NCBI GenBank assembly: GCA_020073345.1 | Contig: JAIQFI010000017.1 | Location: 1 to 64,000, forward strand | Direction of reading: 5' to 3' | DNA length: 64,000 bases | DNA from: Terriglobia bacterium | GTDB lineage: Bacteria > Acidobacteriota > Terriglobia > Bryobacterales > Bryobacteraceae | Shown: piece after piece, positions 17,931-28,751 of the stretch | Numbering within the stretch: position 1 is the first letter of the stretch | Layout of the letters: each line of letters opens with the position of its first letter | Program-made: the position numbers and the translations under genes | The notes under the pieces: model-generated | What the model was told of the DNA's origin: nothing | Database searches by the model: none | The model's input: the letters and a program-made list of their open reading frames with translations, nothing else

Positions 17931-20429
17931 TTACTCCCAACGCAACGCAGACGCGGGATCGATCCGCAGCGCGCGGCGGACGGGAATCAGAACCGCGACC
18001 ACCAGGATCACCAGGAATCCAGCCAGGCCCGGCAGGTAGCCCAAGGGATCGAATGTGACCAGGCCCAGGATGATCTGACTCTGTAGGGATCGTATCAGGG
18101 CAAAAGCCAGCGCAACTCCCGCCGCGCAGCCGACTACAAGGGGTCCCGCGTACTGCGCGAAAAGGGCTCGCACGATTCCCCCGCGCCCCGCTCCCAAGGC
18201 GATGCGTAGCCCGATTTCGCGGGTGCGCTCGGCCACCGAAAAGGCGATGAGGCCGAACACCCCTATGCCTGCGAGAATCGAACCAGTGCCGCCAAGTGCG
18301 ATGATCGATTTGGTCGCCGCGCCGGAGTGCTCGATCCACATGTCCACTTGAGATTGAAGTCTCGAAATCCAGGGAGAGGTTCCGGGGAGCGTCGCGACGG
18401 TGCGCATGTTCTGCAGTTGCGGTCCCGGATCGCCTGTAGTACGCACGATGAGCACGGCCGTCGGCGCGTTTTTATCCTGCATCGGCGTGTACGCTTCAAT
18501 CGCGCTGGCGTTGCGAAAAGCCGTGGCTTCGGTATCTGCAACCACGCCGACCACGGTAGGCCCGTCTCCTTGCGATCCCCACTGCTTCCCGAGCGGGTCT
18601 TCTTTTGGCCACCGGAAGCGCGCGGCGGATTCGCTGATGATCATATTCGTCGCGGGCTCGCCGGGCAGGAAATTCCGGCCGCGCGTAATCGGGATCTGCA
18701 TCAACCCGAAATAGGAAGGGTCAACGCTTTGCCAGAAAGTGGTGGGCAGGCCGGGCGCGTTCTGCACGCGCACTCCGAAGATGGGAGCGCCGGTCGCAAC
18801 AGTTACGCCCGCTATGCCGGGCATTCGGGAGAGCCGCTGCTGCAAATCGTCTAGCGCCTGACGCGCCGCGGACGGTGCCAGGTTGACAGACTCGAGGTCC
18901 GGCTCAACGATGACGATCTTCTCGAAGTTCATACGGCTGCCGGACGCGGTCAAACGCTGACCGCCGCGCGCCAGCAAACCGGAACAAATCAGGAGCACGG
19001 AGCTGACCGCGACTTGAATAGCGAGCAACGTGCGCCGGGCGCCGGTGGTCGGACGACCTCCACGGGTAGCCGCCAGGGCGGGAGCGAGTCCAAACAGAAG
19101 CGTCGAGAACATGGCCAGTGCGACGGCCGCCAAAATTATCGGCCAGTCCATCATGATGCGGAGCTCGGTGGCTCTGGTTACTCCAGAAAATCCCACAAAA
19201 TAAAGCCGCGTTCCGACACGCGCGACAAACAAACCCACTAACGTCGCGCAGGCCGATAGAAGCAGACTTTCGGTCATCAACTGGCGCACCACTCGCCAAC
19301 GCCCGGCTCCCACGGCGATGCGCGCTTCGATTTCATGCGCGCGAGTCAAGCCGCGCGCCAAGAGTATATTGCCCAGGTTGGCGCAAGACGCCAACAGGAT
19401 CAAAAGCACGATCGGGATCAGAAAGACAAACGACCCCAACCTGCGTTCGTCATCGCCCAGGGGCTGGGCGCGGATGCTCTCGTTTTCCTCGAAGGCGTTG
19501 GGATGCTGGGCTCGCATCTCCGCGGCTAAAGCGATGAGTTGATCGCCAGCGGACGCCGCGGACACTCCAGGTTTGAGGACGCCGAATAAGGCCGTGTCGG
19601 GGCGGCGAAATTCGTCGCCCGGCGATGTGCCCTCGATAAGCCGCGGACGAAGCGCCTCCGGCGGCCACAGGTCGGCGTGATTTTGGTTGAGACCGTCGAA
19701 ATCGACCGGCGCGATGCCGACTACCTGAACTGGTTTGCGGTTCACATCAACCGTGTGTTGAAGGATGCCGGCATCGCCGCCAAAACGGCGCTGCCAATAT
19801 CCATAGCTGATTACTGCGTGGATTTGTCCGGCGCCAAGATTCGAATCGGAGAGCTCGAGCAGGCGGCCTTTAAGCGCTCCAACACCCAGAGCCTGAAAAT
19901 AGTTGCCGGATACAAACTGGGCGCGCACATTGGCGGAATCGTTTTCAAGCGATACGGGGACCGTTCCGGCGTGTTCCGTAACCAGGTAAGCGAACTGGCT
20001 GGCGTTATCGCGGTAGAAGCCGGCGATGCCCGAAGGAAACGCGTAGAGCTTTCGTGCCGGCGACTGGCGGATGACGCGCTGCAGAACCCCAGAGTCGCGG
20101 ACCGAAATCCGGTTGTAAAAGATCGCGTTGGCGATCTGAAATACGCCCAGGTTCAATCCGACGCCGAGTGCCAGAACCATGACGGCGATCAGCGTGAATC
20201 CGGGGGAGCGGCGCATTTGCCGCGCGCCGTAGGCCAGATCCTGCCGAAGCTGATCGAGCCAGGTAAAGCCCCAGACGTCGCGCGCCTCTTCACGCAGCCG
20301 GAGCGTGCTTCCGAAGGAAGCTTGGCGGTTCGCCGCCAGCATCTCGCGGTGAGCGGACATTTCATCCTGGAGATCGCGCTCCAATGCACCGCGGTTCAAA
20401 AGGTAACGGATTCGTCGAAGGAGTCTCAT
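17931..20429 (-). CDS. ABC transporter permease, MacB/FtsX-like (ADOP type)
   Basis: MRRSPGFTLIAVMVLALGVGLN, SCANLGNILLARGLTRAHEIEARIAVGAGRWR. Confidence 0.92.
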   Translation of the reverse strand: MRLLRRIRYLLNRGALERDLQDEMSAHREMLAANRQASFGSTLRLREEARDVWGFTWLDQLRQDLAYGARQMRRSPGFTLIAVMVLALGVGLNLGVFQIANAIFYNRISVRDSGVLQRVIRQSPARKLYAFPSGIAGFYRDNASQFAYLVTEHAGTVPVSLENDSANVRAQFVSGNYFQALGVGALKGRLLELSDSNLGAGQIHAVISYGYWQRRFGGDAGILQHTVDVNRKPVQVVGIAPVDFDGLNQNHADLWPPEALRPRLIEGTSPGDEFRRPDTALFGVLKPGVSAASAGDQLIALAAEMRAQHPNAFEENESIRAQPLGDDERRLGSFVFLIPIVLLILLASCANLGNILLARGLTRAHEIEARIAVGAGRWRVVRQLMTESLLLSACATLVGLFVARVGTRLYFVGFSGVTRATELRIMMDWPIILAAVALAMFSTLLFGLAPALAATRGGRPTTGARRTLLAIQVAVSSVLLICSGLLARGGQRLTASGSRMNFEKIVIVEPDLESVNLAPSAARQALDDLQQRLSRMPGIAGVTVATGAPIFGVRVQNAPGLPTTFWQSVDPSYFGLMQIPITRGRNFLPGEPATNMIISESAARFRWPKEDPLGKQWGSQGDGPTVVGVVADTEATAFRNASAIEAYTPMQDKNAPTAVLIVRTTGDPGPQLQNMRTVATLPGTSPWISRLQSQVDMWIEHSGAATKSIIALGGTGSILAGIGVFGLIAFSVAERTREIGLRIALGAGRGGIVRALFAQYAGPLVVGCAAGVALAFALIRSLQSQIILGLVTFDPLGYLPGLAGFLVILVVAVLIPVRRALRIDPASALRWE

Positions 20430-20752
20430 GCGGTTCGAAGAATTCCCTGAATTGCCGCACTAACCTGTTCATATTCGGCGATTTCCTGCTTCAATTGCTT
20501 CAGTCCGTCCTTGGTGAGGCTGTAGAAACGGACCCGCCGCTTGGTCTCTGAAACGCCCCATTCTCCGGTCACCCAGCCCTCCATCAGCATGCGTTGCAGG
20601 GCAGGGTAGAGCGAGCCTTCTTCGGCGCCAAGAACTTCGCCGGAAAGCTGGTGGATCCGCTGAGCGATGGCATATCCATGTAGCGGACCAGTCTGCAGGA
20701 CCCGTAGAATCAGCATGCTCAGCGCCCCTGGAGGCATGGATAGACTAGGCAT
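20426..20752 (-). CDS. PadR-family transcriptional regulator
   Basis: LQTGPLHGYAIAQRIHQLSGEVLGAEEGSLYPALQRMLMEGWV. Confidence 0.95.
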   Translation of the reverse strand: MPSLSMPPGALSMLILRVLQTGPLHGYAIAQRIHQLSGEVLGAEEGSLYPALQRMLMEGWVTGEWGVSETKRRVRFYSLTKDGLKQLKQEIAEYEQVSAAIQGILRTA

Positions 20753-20887
20753 AGGTAATCTATATCACGGACTGGTTTCCAGGTCAAGTCCCACGGCTTT
20801 TTTCTTTTTGACTCGGAAACTGCTTTCTGGCATACTATCCCCCGTACTTGGATACTGTTGTCTCCAATGACAGTTAGGAGTGTGGCG

Positions 20888-21175
20888 GTGAAGAAGCTTT
20901 TTGTGGGTAATCTGCCGTACGGTGCGAACGAGACGGATGTCCAAAATTTCTTCGCAGATGCGGGCGTCAATGTGGACTCGGTGACGGTCATGCGCGACCG
21001 CTTTACGGGCCAGGCGCGGGGCTTCGGCTTCGTGGAGATCAATGATGATGCCGCAGCCCAGCGCGCCGTCGATGCGTGTAACGGTAAAGAATTAATGGGA
21101 AGAGCAGTGGTGGTGAACGAAGCCCGTCCGATGGCTCCGCGTGAAGGCGGTGGCGGACGGCCGCCTCGCCACTAG
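20888..21175 (+). CDS. RRM-domain RNA-binding protein
   Basis: KLFVGNLPY (RNP2) and GFGFVEI (RNP1); GTG start 20888 preceded by GGAG. Confidence 0.93.
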   Translation: MKKLFVGNLPYGANETDVQNFFADAGVNVDSVTVMRDRFTGQARGFGFVEINDDAAAQRAVDACNGKELMGRAVVVNEARPMAPREGGGGRPPRH

Positions 21176-21196
21176 AACCTCTTCCGCTTCACGAAC

Positions 21197-23275
21197 CTAC
21201 TCCGGTTTGAGTTTTCGCGCCAGAAAATCGCCCGCGGCGCGATACGCCCTGATCCAGCTCTCTTCCAGTAAGAATTCGTGCACTTCGCCGGGGAAGATGA
21301 GCTCCTCGAACTCCACGCCTTGCGCCCGCAGCGCTTCCACCAGCCGTTCCGTCTGGCTGAAAGCGACGTCGCGATCGTCATCACCGTGAATCAGCAGCAC
21401 CGGCGAGCGCCAGTTCTTGACGTCGGCCAGCGGGGATGACTGTAACGCGGTGCGCTCGATCTCGCGCAGTGCTTCAGCATTCAGTGCGGTGAGCTGGCGG
21501 TCCCCGCGAATGCTCCAGTCCTCGACCCCGTGCATGTCCACGCCCGCGGCGAAAAGATTGCTCGCTCTCGCCAGCGCCAGCGCTGCCAGATAACCGCCTA
21601 CGGACCCACCCCACACGCCGATGCGTTTAGGATCGACGTCGGCTCGCGCGGCCATGTAGAGACCCGCGCCCATTATGTCGCTAAACTCGCTGGCCCCGGA
21701 GTTGCCGAAATTCAGAGCTTCGCGGAAATTCAGCCCATAGCCGATGCCACTGCGATAATTCACGCTGAGCACAACAAACCCGTGCGCGGCCAGATACTGG
21801 TTCATGGCATAGGCGTTCGAATAATAGCGGCGGTAGTGATAACCGAGCAGCATCTGCCGCCGCGAGCCTCCGTGAAAAAAGATCACAGCCGCGTGTTTGG
21901 CCCCACCTCCGCCGGAAGGCAAAAACAATTGTCCGTGAATCGCGAGCCCGTCCGAGGCAGGGAAGATCACCTGCTGGGGTTTGACTAGATCCTTGGGGAA
22001 ATCCGCGGGGATCCCATCGAAACGCGCCAAATCGCGGACCGGTCCGTCGCCCATCTTGACCGCCGCGCGGCTGACTTCAGTGGCGCTGGAGCGCAGGAAC
22101 GCGACTGCTCCATCGGCAACATCCGCCGGTTCCCATTCGATTCCTTCTCCTGGACCTACACCGAGAAGCGGGGATACCTTGCCGCCCGATGCGGCTACGC
22201 GCCACACGTGCCGGCGATCGATATCGTCCTGATTGGAGGAAAAGAGCACGTCGCGGCGATCGCGTGAAAGCGAGACATGTTCGATTTCAAACTCCCCCGG
22301 CGTGAGGACCTGCGCGCGTCCGCCTTCGGCCGGGACCGAATAGAGATGCAGCCAGCCATCGCGTTCCCATGGGAACACCAGACGATTGCCGTCTGCCCAG
22401 AAGATTTGGGTTGCGGCCTCGATCCCGCGAAACGCGCTGCCGGGACCCTTCTCGGCGTGCCAGGCTTCGCGGCCGGCGCCCGTCGCGGCATCTGCGACTC
22501 GGATCGACCACGGGGTTGCGGCGTCGCGCACCGGACCGACGGAGATCGCTGAGGAGTACGCCCGCCGCACGAACGCAACTCGTCGGCTGTCCGGGCTCCA
22601 TACGGGCGAGTTGTCGCGATCCACGCTCGGGTCCAGGTAAGTGACGGTCTTGTTTGCGACTCGGTACACGCCGATGAAGCTGTGATCCCCGCGATAACTG
22701 GTGAACGCGAGCGCCGCGCCGTCCGGCGACCATTGCAGTTCGTAGGAGGAAGCCTTGGTGTGGACCGCTTCCGCAGGCTTGGCTCCGGTCTTTTCCGCGT
22801 CCAGGGTGGTGATCCATATCTGGCCATTCTTCAGAAACGCCACGCGGCCATCGCGCGAAACGGCTGGTCCGCGGCCATCGCTTAATTTCCTGGGAGCACC
22901 GCCGTCGAACGCGATGGCGTAAACCGCCTGCTCCGGCGTCTCAGCGAGATTTCTGGGATTGGGAATGTCGCCGTTGGTTTCGAGATCGCCGCCCCGCGTA
23001 TATACCAGGAAGCGGCCGTCGGCGCTCCAGGCGAGGTCACCGAGGTCCTGGCCGTCGTCCTCCGTATACGTCGTGAGCCGGCGGCCCTTGTAATCCGGCG
23101 CGGCCGCGACCCACAGGTTGCGCGCTCCGCGTTCATTGAGAATCCAGGCGAGCCTGCCTCCGCCTGGCGCCGCCAAGAGCTCTGAGGCGAAGGGAGCGCT
23201 GAGATAGCGGTCGATAGAATCGGCCCCAAATACGGGGCCCACAGCGAGCACGCAAAAGAAAAACCATTTCCCCAC
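21197..23275 (-). CDS. S9-family (prolyl oligopeptidase) peptidase
   Basis: GVWGGSVGGYLAALAL nucleophile elbow, LIHGDDDRDVAFSQ, FPGEVHEFL; start uncertain (23275 or 23323). Confidence 0.85.
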   Translation of the reverse strand: MGKWFFFCVLAVGPVFGADSIDRYLSAPFASELLAAPGGGRLAWILNERGARNLWVAAAPDYKGRRLTTYTEDDGQDLGDLAWSADGRFLVYTRGGDLETNGDIPNPRNLAETPEQAVYAIAFDGGAPRKLSDGRGPAVSRDGRVAFLKNGQIWITTLDAEKTGAKPAEAVHTKASSYELQWSPDGAALAFTSYRGDHSFIGVYRVANKTVTYLDPSVDRDNSPVWSPDSRRVAFVRRAYSSAISVGPVRDAATPWSIRVADAATGAGREAWHAEKGPGSAFRGIEAATQIFWADGNRLVFPWERDGWLHLYSVPAEGGRAQVLTPGEFEIEHVSLSRDRRDVLFSSNQDDIDRRHVWRVAASGGKVSPLLGVGPGEGIEWEPADVADGAVAFLRSSATEVSRAAVKMGDGPVRDLARFDGIPADFPKDLVKPQQVIFPASDGLAIHGQLFLPSGGGGAKHAAVIFFHGGSRRQMLLGYHYRRYYSNAYAMNQYLAAHGFVVLSVNYRSGIGYGLNFREALNFGNSGASEFSDIMGAGLYMAARADVDPKRIGVWGGSVGGYLAALALARASNLFAAGVDMHGVEDWSIRGDRQLTALNAEALREIERTALQSSPLADVKNWRSPVLLIHGDDDRDVAFSQTERLVEALRAQGVEFEELIFPGEVHEFLLEESWIRAYRAAGDFLARKLKPE

Positions 23276-23361
23276 GAGCCGATTCTCGCATAGTACTAGG
23301 GTGCCGAGAGGTCTAAAGCGCATCCTTGATCCTGTCGATCTTTTCCTTGGAAAGGACCACC

Positions 23362-23871
23362 ATGCGCTTATTGATTCTCCCCACACTCACGATTCTCGCG
23401 GGCGGGCTGCTGCTCGCCTCTGATTCGGCCACCGTAACCTATATCGGCGGAAACATCGCCGATTTTGCGCCCAATAGCGGCGCGATCCTGCACTTGGATA
23501 ACCCCCAGGCCCTGGAACTTCAGACCCCCCTTCACAAGGTCCAGGTCCCGTATGGCCAGATTTCGAAGGCCGAACTGGGCTCTGTCCAAGTTCATTCCTC
23601 CCAACCCGAGCCTTTGTACAAGGTTTGGGCCCTGCCGAAGCGGCTGGTCAAGTCGGAAACCCGGCAGATGACCGTGGCTTTCACGGACGGCAACGGACAG
23701 GGTCAGACCATGACGCTGGAGATGTCGAAGACCTCCGCGGACAGCGTGCTCACCACGATCGAGCGGCACAGCGCCAAAGTTGCCAACAATGCCTGGTGGG
23801 GCGATAACTACTGGAAGACCACCCGCAACAAGGACACCTGGGGTGGCGCCGGTACGGTCGCCCAGAAGTAA
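23362..23871 (+). CDS. Hypothetical secreted protein
   Basis: Signal peptide MRLLILPTLTILAGGLLLASDS. Confidence 0.6.
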   Translation: MRLLILPTLTILAGGLLLASDSATVTYIGGNIADFAPNSGAILHLDNPQALELQTPLHKVQVPYGQISKAELGSVQVHSSQPEPLYKVWALPKRLVKSETRQMTVAFTDGNGQGQTMTLEMSKTSADSVLTTIERHSAKVANNAWWGDNYWKTTRNKDTWGGAGTVAQK

Positions 23872-23898
23872 GCAGCTCAAACAGAAAGACAAACAAAA

Positions 23899-23935
23899 AG
23901 GGCGGGCCCGCGAGGGTCCGCCCTAATCTTTTTAC
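23899..23935 (+). terminator. Intrinsic terminator between convergent genes
   Basis: AGGGCGGGCCC-GCGA-GGGTCCGCCCT then TAATCTTTTT. Confidence 0.85.
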
Positions 23936-23944
23936 AAGGCGAAG

Positions 23945-24832
23945 TTAATTGCGTGCCTGTTGAACCTTGGGCGCCGAGATGTAACCCGAGATCATGTCTT
24001 TCTTCACTTCATTCACCACGATCTCAAATGGCAGAGTCGCGCGGGACAGCATGAACTGAACCGGCTCATTGATGGTCTTGTCCTTCTTCTCCACCAGCTT
24101 GTCGTCGGCGATCAATTCGATGGTGTAACGGTTCTTCTTCATGTCGGCCGACTTCAAGCGCATCTGAACCTCGCCGACCTTTCGCGGTGACTTCTCCTTG
24201 GTCAGCCGGAATTCCGTGTAGTTGCGTTCACCCAGGGCGCGGAGCGCGGCTAGTTCCTTCCCGTTGGTCGCGATCAAGCCGCTTTGGACGCCAAGATCTC
24301 CCCGGGTGCTCTTCAGGTCGGAGATGGTTTTCTCGAGTTCGGCGCGCGTGGTAGCGGCATCGGTCTTGACATTGGCCAAATCCGTCGAGACTTCGCCTAC
24401 GCGGGTCTTGGTGGAGTTGGCGTCGTCCCTAACCTTCGACACTTCACCCGTAACCGCCGTGAATGTTTCGGCCACCTTGGCAGCTTGTTCCTGCTGAGCC
24501 TTCTCGAGCTTCGCAGCTAGTTCATCGGCGTGCTTGGTCGCATCGACTTTGGCCTGACCCGCCAGAATGCTGGCCTGGCGCCGCGCCTCATCCATCTGCT
24601 CCTTTAGCGATTCCACAGACTGGCGGTTGGTTTTGCTCGAAACCGTAGAGGTTTCGTGGACTTTGGAAATCTGGTCCAGCAGGGCTTCCCGCGTGGAATC
24701 CAAGTCCGCGCGTATCTGCCGCACCTCGTAGAACTGGTAAAGGGACGCCCCGACCAGGGCCACAACTGCACCAAAAAGTATCGGAATTTTCACGCCGGAC
24801 GAACTCCCGGAAGGATCAAGGCTGTCGCTCAC
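23945..24832 (-). CDS. Hypothetical coiled-coil membrane-anchored protein
   Basis: TM IPILFGAVVALVGASLYQFY followed by long heptad-rich region. Confidence 0.6.
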   Translation of the reverse strand: MSDSLDPSGSSSGVKIPILFGAVVALVGASLYQFYEVRQIRADLDSTREALLDQISKVHETSTVSSKTNRQSVESLKEQMDEARRQASILAGQAKVDATKHADELAAKLEKAQQEQAAKVAETFTAVTGEVSKVRDDANSTKTRVGEVSTDLANVKTDAATTRAELEKTISDLKSTRGDLGVQSGLIATNGKELAALRALGERNYTEFRLTKEKSPRKVGEVQMRLKSADMKKNRYTIELIADDKLVEKKDKTINEPVQFMLSRATLPFEIVVNEVKKDMISGYISAPKVQQARN

Positions 24833-24912
24833 AGTGTAGTCTCCTTAACGGAACTCTCGGCCTATTCTACCAGTTGCATTAGAGTACTAGGAGGACTGGG
24901 ATTAAGGATGAG

Positions 24913-25575
24913 ATGCACTGTCAAGGTAAGCGGCTGATTTTGCCGGAACTTCTCGATACCCTGCCGGCGGAGCAGGCGCGCGCCAGTTTGCAGGATCTGG
25001 TGCGGATCAACCGGCGCTGGGGAGGGCACTCCACGCTCCGCAGGTTGCTGAAGGAGACCGTCCCCGACGGCCGGGCGTTCTCGGTTCTGGATGTAGGAGC
25101 GGCTTCCGGGGACATGGGGGCCTGCATCCGGCAGTGGTATCCCGCGGCGAAGGTCACGTCGCTGGATTACGTGGAAGATCATTTGACCTGCGCAGCCGGG
25201 TCTAAGGTGGCAGGAGACGCGTTTCGGCTGCCGTTCGGACCCAAGACCTTCGATTACGTTTTCTGCTCGCTGTTTCTACATCATTTCCGGGATGAAGCGG
25301 TCGTCGAGTTATTGCGAAATTTCGGCGCGGTGGCCCGTAAGGGGGTCCTGGTGATCGACCTGGAGAGGCATCCGATCCCCTACTACTTCATCGCCTGGAG
25401 CCGGCCGCTCCTAGGCTGGGATCCGGTGACTGTACACGATGGCGCCATTTCAGTGGAAGCGGCGTTCCGCAAGAACGAGCTCCTTGATCTGGCTCGGCAA
25501 GCCGGGCTGCGAAATCCCAGTGTCCGCAGATTCCGCCCCGCGTTTCGGCTGGCGTTAAGAGCAGACTCAGCCTAA
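24913..25575 (+). CDS. Class I SAM-dependent methyltransferase
   Basis: FSVLDVGAASGDMGACI, FDYVFCSLFLHHF. Confidence 0.85.
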   Translation: MHCQGKRLILPELLDTLPAEQARASLQDLVRINRRWGGHSTLRRLLKETVPDGRAFSVLDVGAASGDMGACIRQWYPAAKVTSLDYVEDHLTCAAGSKVAGDAFRLPFGPKTFDYVFCSLFLHHFRDEAVVELLRNFGAVARKGVLVIDLERHPIPYYFIAWSRPLLGWDPVTVHDGAISVEAAFRKNELLDLARQAGLRNPSVRRFRPAFRLALRADSA

Positions 25576-26706
25576 CGTCCGCAGTTCGGCTTTGGCCTGC
25601 CGGCCCCACGCAGATGTGTAGCGCCTGCGATGCGGCGGGGACGTGCGGGCTGCTTCCACTGCGCGCTGGAACGCGTCCCGGGCTTCCGCCGTTCGTCCGA
25701 GCTTTTTGTACGCGCCGCCCAGCCAATACAGACCTTCGGGATCGAACTCGCGGCGATCCGTATATTTCTGGAGCTCGGCGAGCGCCTGCTCGGTCTTTCC
25801 CAATTGCAGGTCGGCTGCGCCCAAACCGCGCCAGGCCTCGCTCGACGAATGTTTGTCGTCCAGGGCCAGGGCGGCCGAGAAGTGCCGGCGTGCGTCTTCG
25901 TAGCGCTTTTGCTCCAAGGCGATGACGCCTAATTGATGATGCGCATCGGTCTCGCTGGTATCGATCTCCACGGCCTTAGTGAATCGGGAGATGGCTTCAG
26001 TGTAATTGCGCCGTTGCTGATAGATCAGACCGAGTTGATAGTGCGCGTCGGAATCGCGCGGATTCACCGTCAAAGCATCCAGATTGCGGCGGAAGTTCTG
26101 GCGCGAGCGCAGTCCGCCACCGAGGCCCGTGAACATATCGAGATTGGGGCGGAACAAGTAATAGAGCCAGAGCAGCACCAGCGGCGAGGAGAAATAGGAC
26201 AGGGCTCCGCCGAACGTCTCATAGGCGAAATACCCTGCCGCCGTGGCGCCCAGGCCACCCGCAACCGTTCCAATCGCCTTTCCGATCCCGGTACCGAAGA
26301 CGGTACGTACGGCGATCGCGGCGAGCGTCACGAAATAAAAGACGACCGCCAGGTGGATCCACACATCGAACGCCGGCGCTATGAATCCGGCGATCGCACC
26401 CGGGATGTTCGCCGCGGCCCAGCACATCAGCATGCACACCAGCAGCGGCGAATAGTCGCGGCGAAGCACCACGCCCAGGCTGCCGAGATGGTCCCACACC
26501 GAGATAATCGCAATACACGCGGGAGCAAAAAGCAGAGCCAGGAGCACGAGTCCGGTGATGGTGGGTCTGACAGATCTCTCTAACGCTAAAGTAGCCAGAG
26601 CGGCCGCGACAACGGCCACGCTGAGGCTGCCCGAGTCGAGGATTGTGCTCAAGGCGCGCGAAGGCCGGTAGTAAAGTTGGAACAGCGTTCCGAGTTTTTC
26701 GGCCAT
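25567..26706 (-). CDS. TPR-repeat membrane protein
   Basis: Multiple TM N-term; TPR units [31 protein letters not shown]. Confidence 0.8.
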   Translation of the reverse strand: MAEKLGTLFQLYYRPSRALSTILDSGSLSVAVVAAALATLALERSVRPTITGLVLLALLFAPACIAIISVWDHLGSLGVVLRRDYSPLLVCMLMCWAAANIPGAIAGFIAPAFDVWIHLAVVFYFVTLAAIAVRTVFGTGIGKAIGTVAGGLGATAAGYFAYETFGGALSYFSSPLVLLWLYYLFRPNLDMFTGLGGGLRSRQNFRRNLDALTVNPRDSDAHYQLGLIYQQRRNYTEAISRFTKAVEIDTSETDAHHQLGVIALEQKRYEDARRHFSAALALDDKHSSSEAWRGLGAADLQLGKTEQALAELQKYTDRREFDPEGLYWLGGAYKKLGRTAEARDAFQRAVEAARTSPPHRRRYTSAWGRQAKAELRTLG

Positions 26707-26762
26707 CTAGGTTAAGATTCTATCGGAAGTGCCTACCGTGTATAATCACGTCTGGGAGGACG

Positions 26763-26981
26763 ATGAGTAAAGAAGATTGCATTGAAGTCACCGGAACCGT
26801 AGTCGAAAAATTCCCCAGCGGCCTATTTAGCGTTCAGTTGGATCAGGAGCGCACGGTGCTCGCGCACCTGGCAGGAAAGCTCCGCCGTAATCGTATCCGA
26901 GTTTTGGCGGGCGACCGGGTCACTTTAGAGCTTTCCCCGTACGACCTGACCAAGGGACGCATCACCTACCGTCATAAATAA
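26763..26981 (+). CDS. infA: Translation initiation factor IF-1 (S1/OB-fold)
   Basis: [26 protein letters not shown]...[41 protein letters not shown]. Confidence 0.9.
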   Translation: MSKEDCIEVTGTVVEKFPSGLFSVQLDQERTVLAHLAGKLRRNRIRVLAGDRVTLELSPYDLTKGRITYRHK

Positions 26982-27110
26982 CCCTGTTTCCCGTCTCTTA
27001 GCACTGCGCACTGCAAATGGCGCTGCATCGCGCGCCGAGAATGAGACGTGCGCGGCCAATCGATTCCAATCCGTCCGCGGCGAAACGTAGCCGCCACGTT
27101 CCCTGGACCT

Positions 27111-28100
27111 ATGAGCGGGCGGGAAGAGCTGGCGGAGCAGCTTTCGAGCCGCCTGGTGGGACAGGCTCATGCCATCGCGGAGATTGTTCCTTACGTACAA
27201 ATGCATCGCGCGGGGCTGGGGCCCGAAGGCCGGCCGGCGGGCGTGTTCCTGCTGCTGGGTCCCACCGGTACCGGAAAGACGCGCACCGTGGAGGCGCTGG
27301 CGGACGCTCTGCACGGCAGTGAGAAAAACCTGGTTCGCGTGGACTGCGGCGAGTTCCAGATGGAGCACGAAATCGCCAAGCTGATCGGAGCGCCGCCGGG
27401 ATACCTGGGGCATCGCGAGACGCTGCCGATGTTAACGCAGCAGAAACTCGGGGCGGTCACCAGCGAAGGATCCAATCTGGCCCTGGTGCTGTTCGATGAA
27501 ATCGAGAAGGCCGCGCCCAGCATGACGCGCCTGCTCCTGGGCGTACTGGACAAAGCTGTATTGCGGCTGGGCGACAACACTTCCGTCAACTTCGAGCGCA
27601 CGCACATTTTCTTGACCAGCAACCTGGGGGCGTCGGCGATGCGAAAAGAAGTCCTGCCGGATTTCGGTTTCGGCTCGGCCATGGCAGGGACCGGGGAGGG
27701 AACCCTGCGGAAGCTGTCGAGCATCGGGCTGGGCGCCGTGAAGCGGAAATTTGCCCCGGAATTTGTCAACCGGATTGACGCCGTGGTCACCTATCAGCCG
27801 CTGGACGAGGACGCGCTGGAGGCGATTCTGGATCACCAGATCGCCGCGCTCGAGCGGCATATCGCGCAGCGCCTGGAAGAGCGGGCCTTCACGCTCGAGC
27901 TGGATCCGAGCGCGCGAAGCTTTCTTTTGGAGAAAGGAACCAGCCGCGAATACGGGGCGCGCGAATTGAAGCGGATCATTCTACGGAGACTCACGCAGCC
28001 GCTCGCGGCGATGGTGGAAGCGAACCTGATCCCGTCCGGCGCGGTCGTGCAGGCGGCCCACGGCGATGCGGACAAGTTAACCTTGCGTGTGGTAGATTAG
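27111..28100 (+). CDS. AAA+ ATPase, ClpA/ClpB D2-like
   Basis: LLGPTGTGKTRTVEALADAL, LFDEIEKAAPSMTRLLLGVLD, FVNRIDAVVTYQPL, YGARELKRIILRRLTQPLA. Confidence 0.85.
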   Translation: MSGREELAEQLSSRLVGQAHAIAEIVPYVQMHRAGLGPEGRPAGVFLLLGPTGTGKTRTVEALADALHGSEKNLVRVDCGEFQMEHEIAKLIGAPPGYLGHRETLPMLTQQKLGAVTSEGSNLALVLFDEIEKAAPSMTRLLLGVLDKAVLRLGDNTSVNFERTHIFLTSNLGASAMRKEVLPDFGFGSAMAGTGEGTLRKLSSIGLGAVKRKFAPEFVNRIDAVVTYQPLDEDALEAILDHQIAALERHIAQRLEERAFTLELDPSARSFLLEKGTSREYGARELKRIILRRLTQPLAAMVEANLIPSGAVVQAAHGDADKLTLRVVD

Positions 28101-28143
28101 CACCGCGCTGCATAAGACGCGATGCCGGCCATTCCTGGGGGTT

Positions 28144-28674
28144 TTGGCTTCGATGACTCTGGACGTTGGTTGCGGTAGGTTTAAGTCCGAACCAGACGCG
28201 ATCGGTATTGACATTTCCCCGCGATCCGCAGCCGACATCATCTGGAACCTGGACGAGTTTCCCTGGCCCCTGGAGAACGACGTCTTCGACCGGATCCAGA
28301 TGTCCCATATCATCGAGCATGTCCGGGATGTGACGCGAACGATGGCCGAGATCTTTCGTGTCGGGCGCGCGGGTGCCGATGTTTTCGTCGTGACTCCACA
28401 TTTCAGTTCCCACAATTCATTCACCGATCCCACCCATGTGCGGCATCTGGCGGCTCGAAGCTTCCAATACTTCACGGGAGAGGACTTCGCCACCTTTACC
28501 GGCTCTGAAGTCCGGTTCAGCATCGAGGAACTGGAACTGACGTTCGGAAAAAACTTCGTCCTGGATGGCGTGGGCCGTTGGCTGGCGCGCCGGAATCTAG
28601 AGTGGTACGAGCGCCATGCAGCGTGGATATTTCCCGCCCAAGACATCCGGTGTCATCTGAAAATCCGGAAGTAG
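28144..28674 (+). CDS. SAM-dependent methyltransferase-like protein
   Basis: LDVGCGRFKSEPDAIGIDISP. Confidence 0.75.
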   Translation: MASMTLDVGCGRFKSEPDAIGIDISPRSAADIIWNLDEFPWPLENDVFDRIQMSHIIEHVRDVTRTMAEIFRVGRAGADVFVVTPHFSSHNSFTDPTHVRHLAARSFQYFTGEDFATFTGSEVRFSIEELELTFGKNFVLDGVGRWLARRNLEWYERHAAWIFPAQDIRCHLKIRK

Positions 28675-28751
28675 CGCCGAGTGGGAGAACGAGACCCGAA
28701 ACCAGTCTGGCTGACGTTGAGCACACTATAGTAAAGACAGTGATCCCGCGG

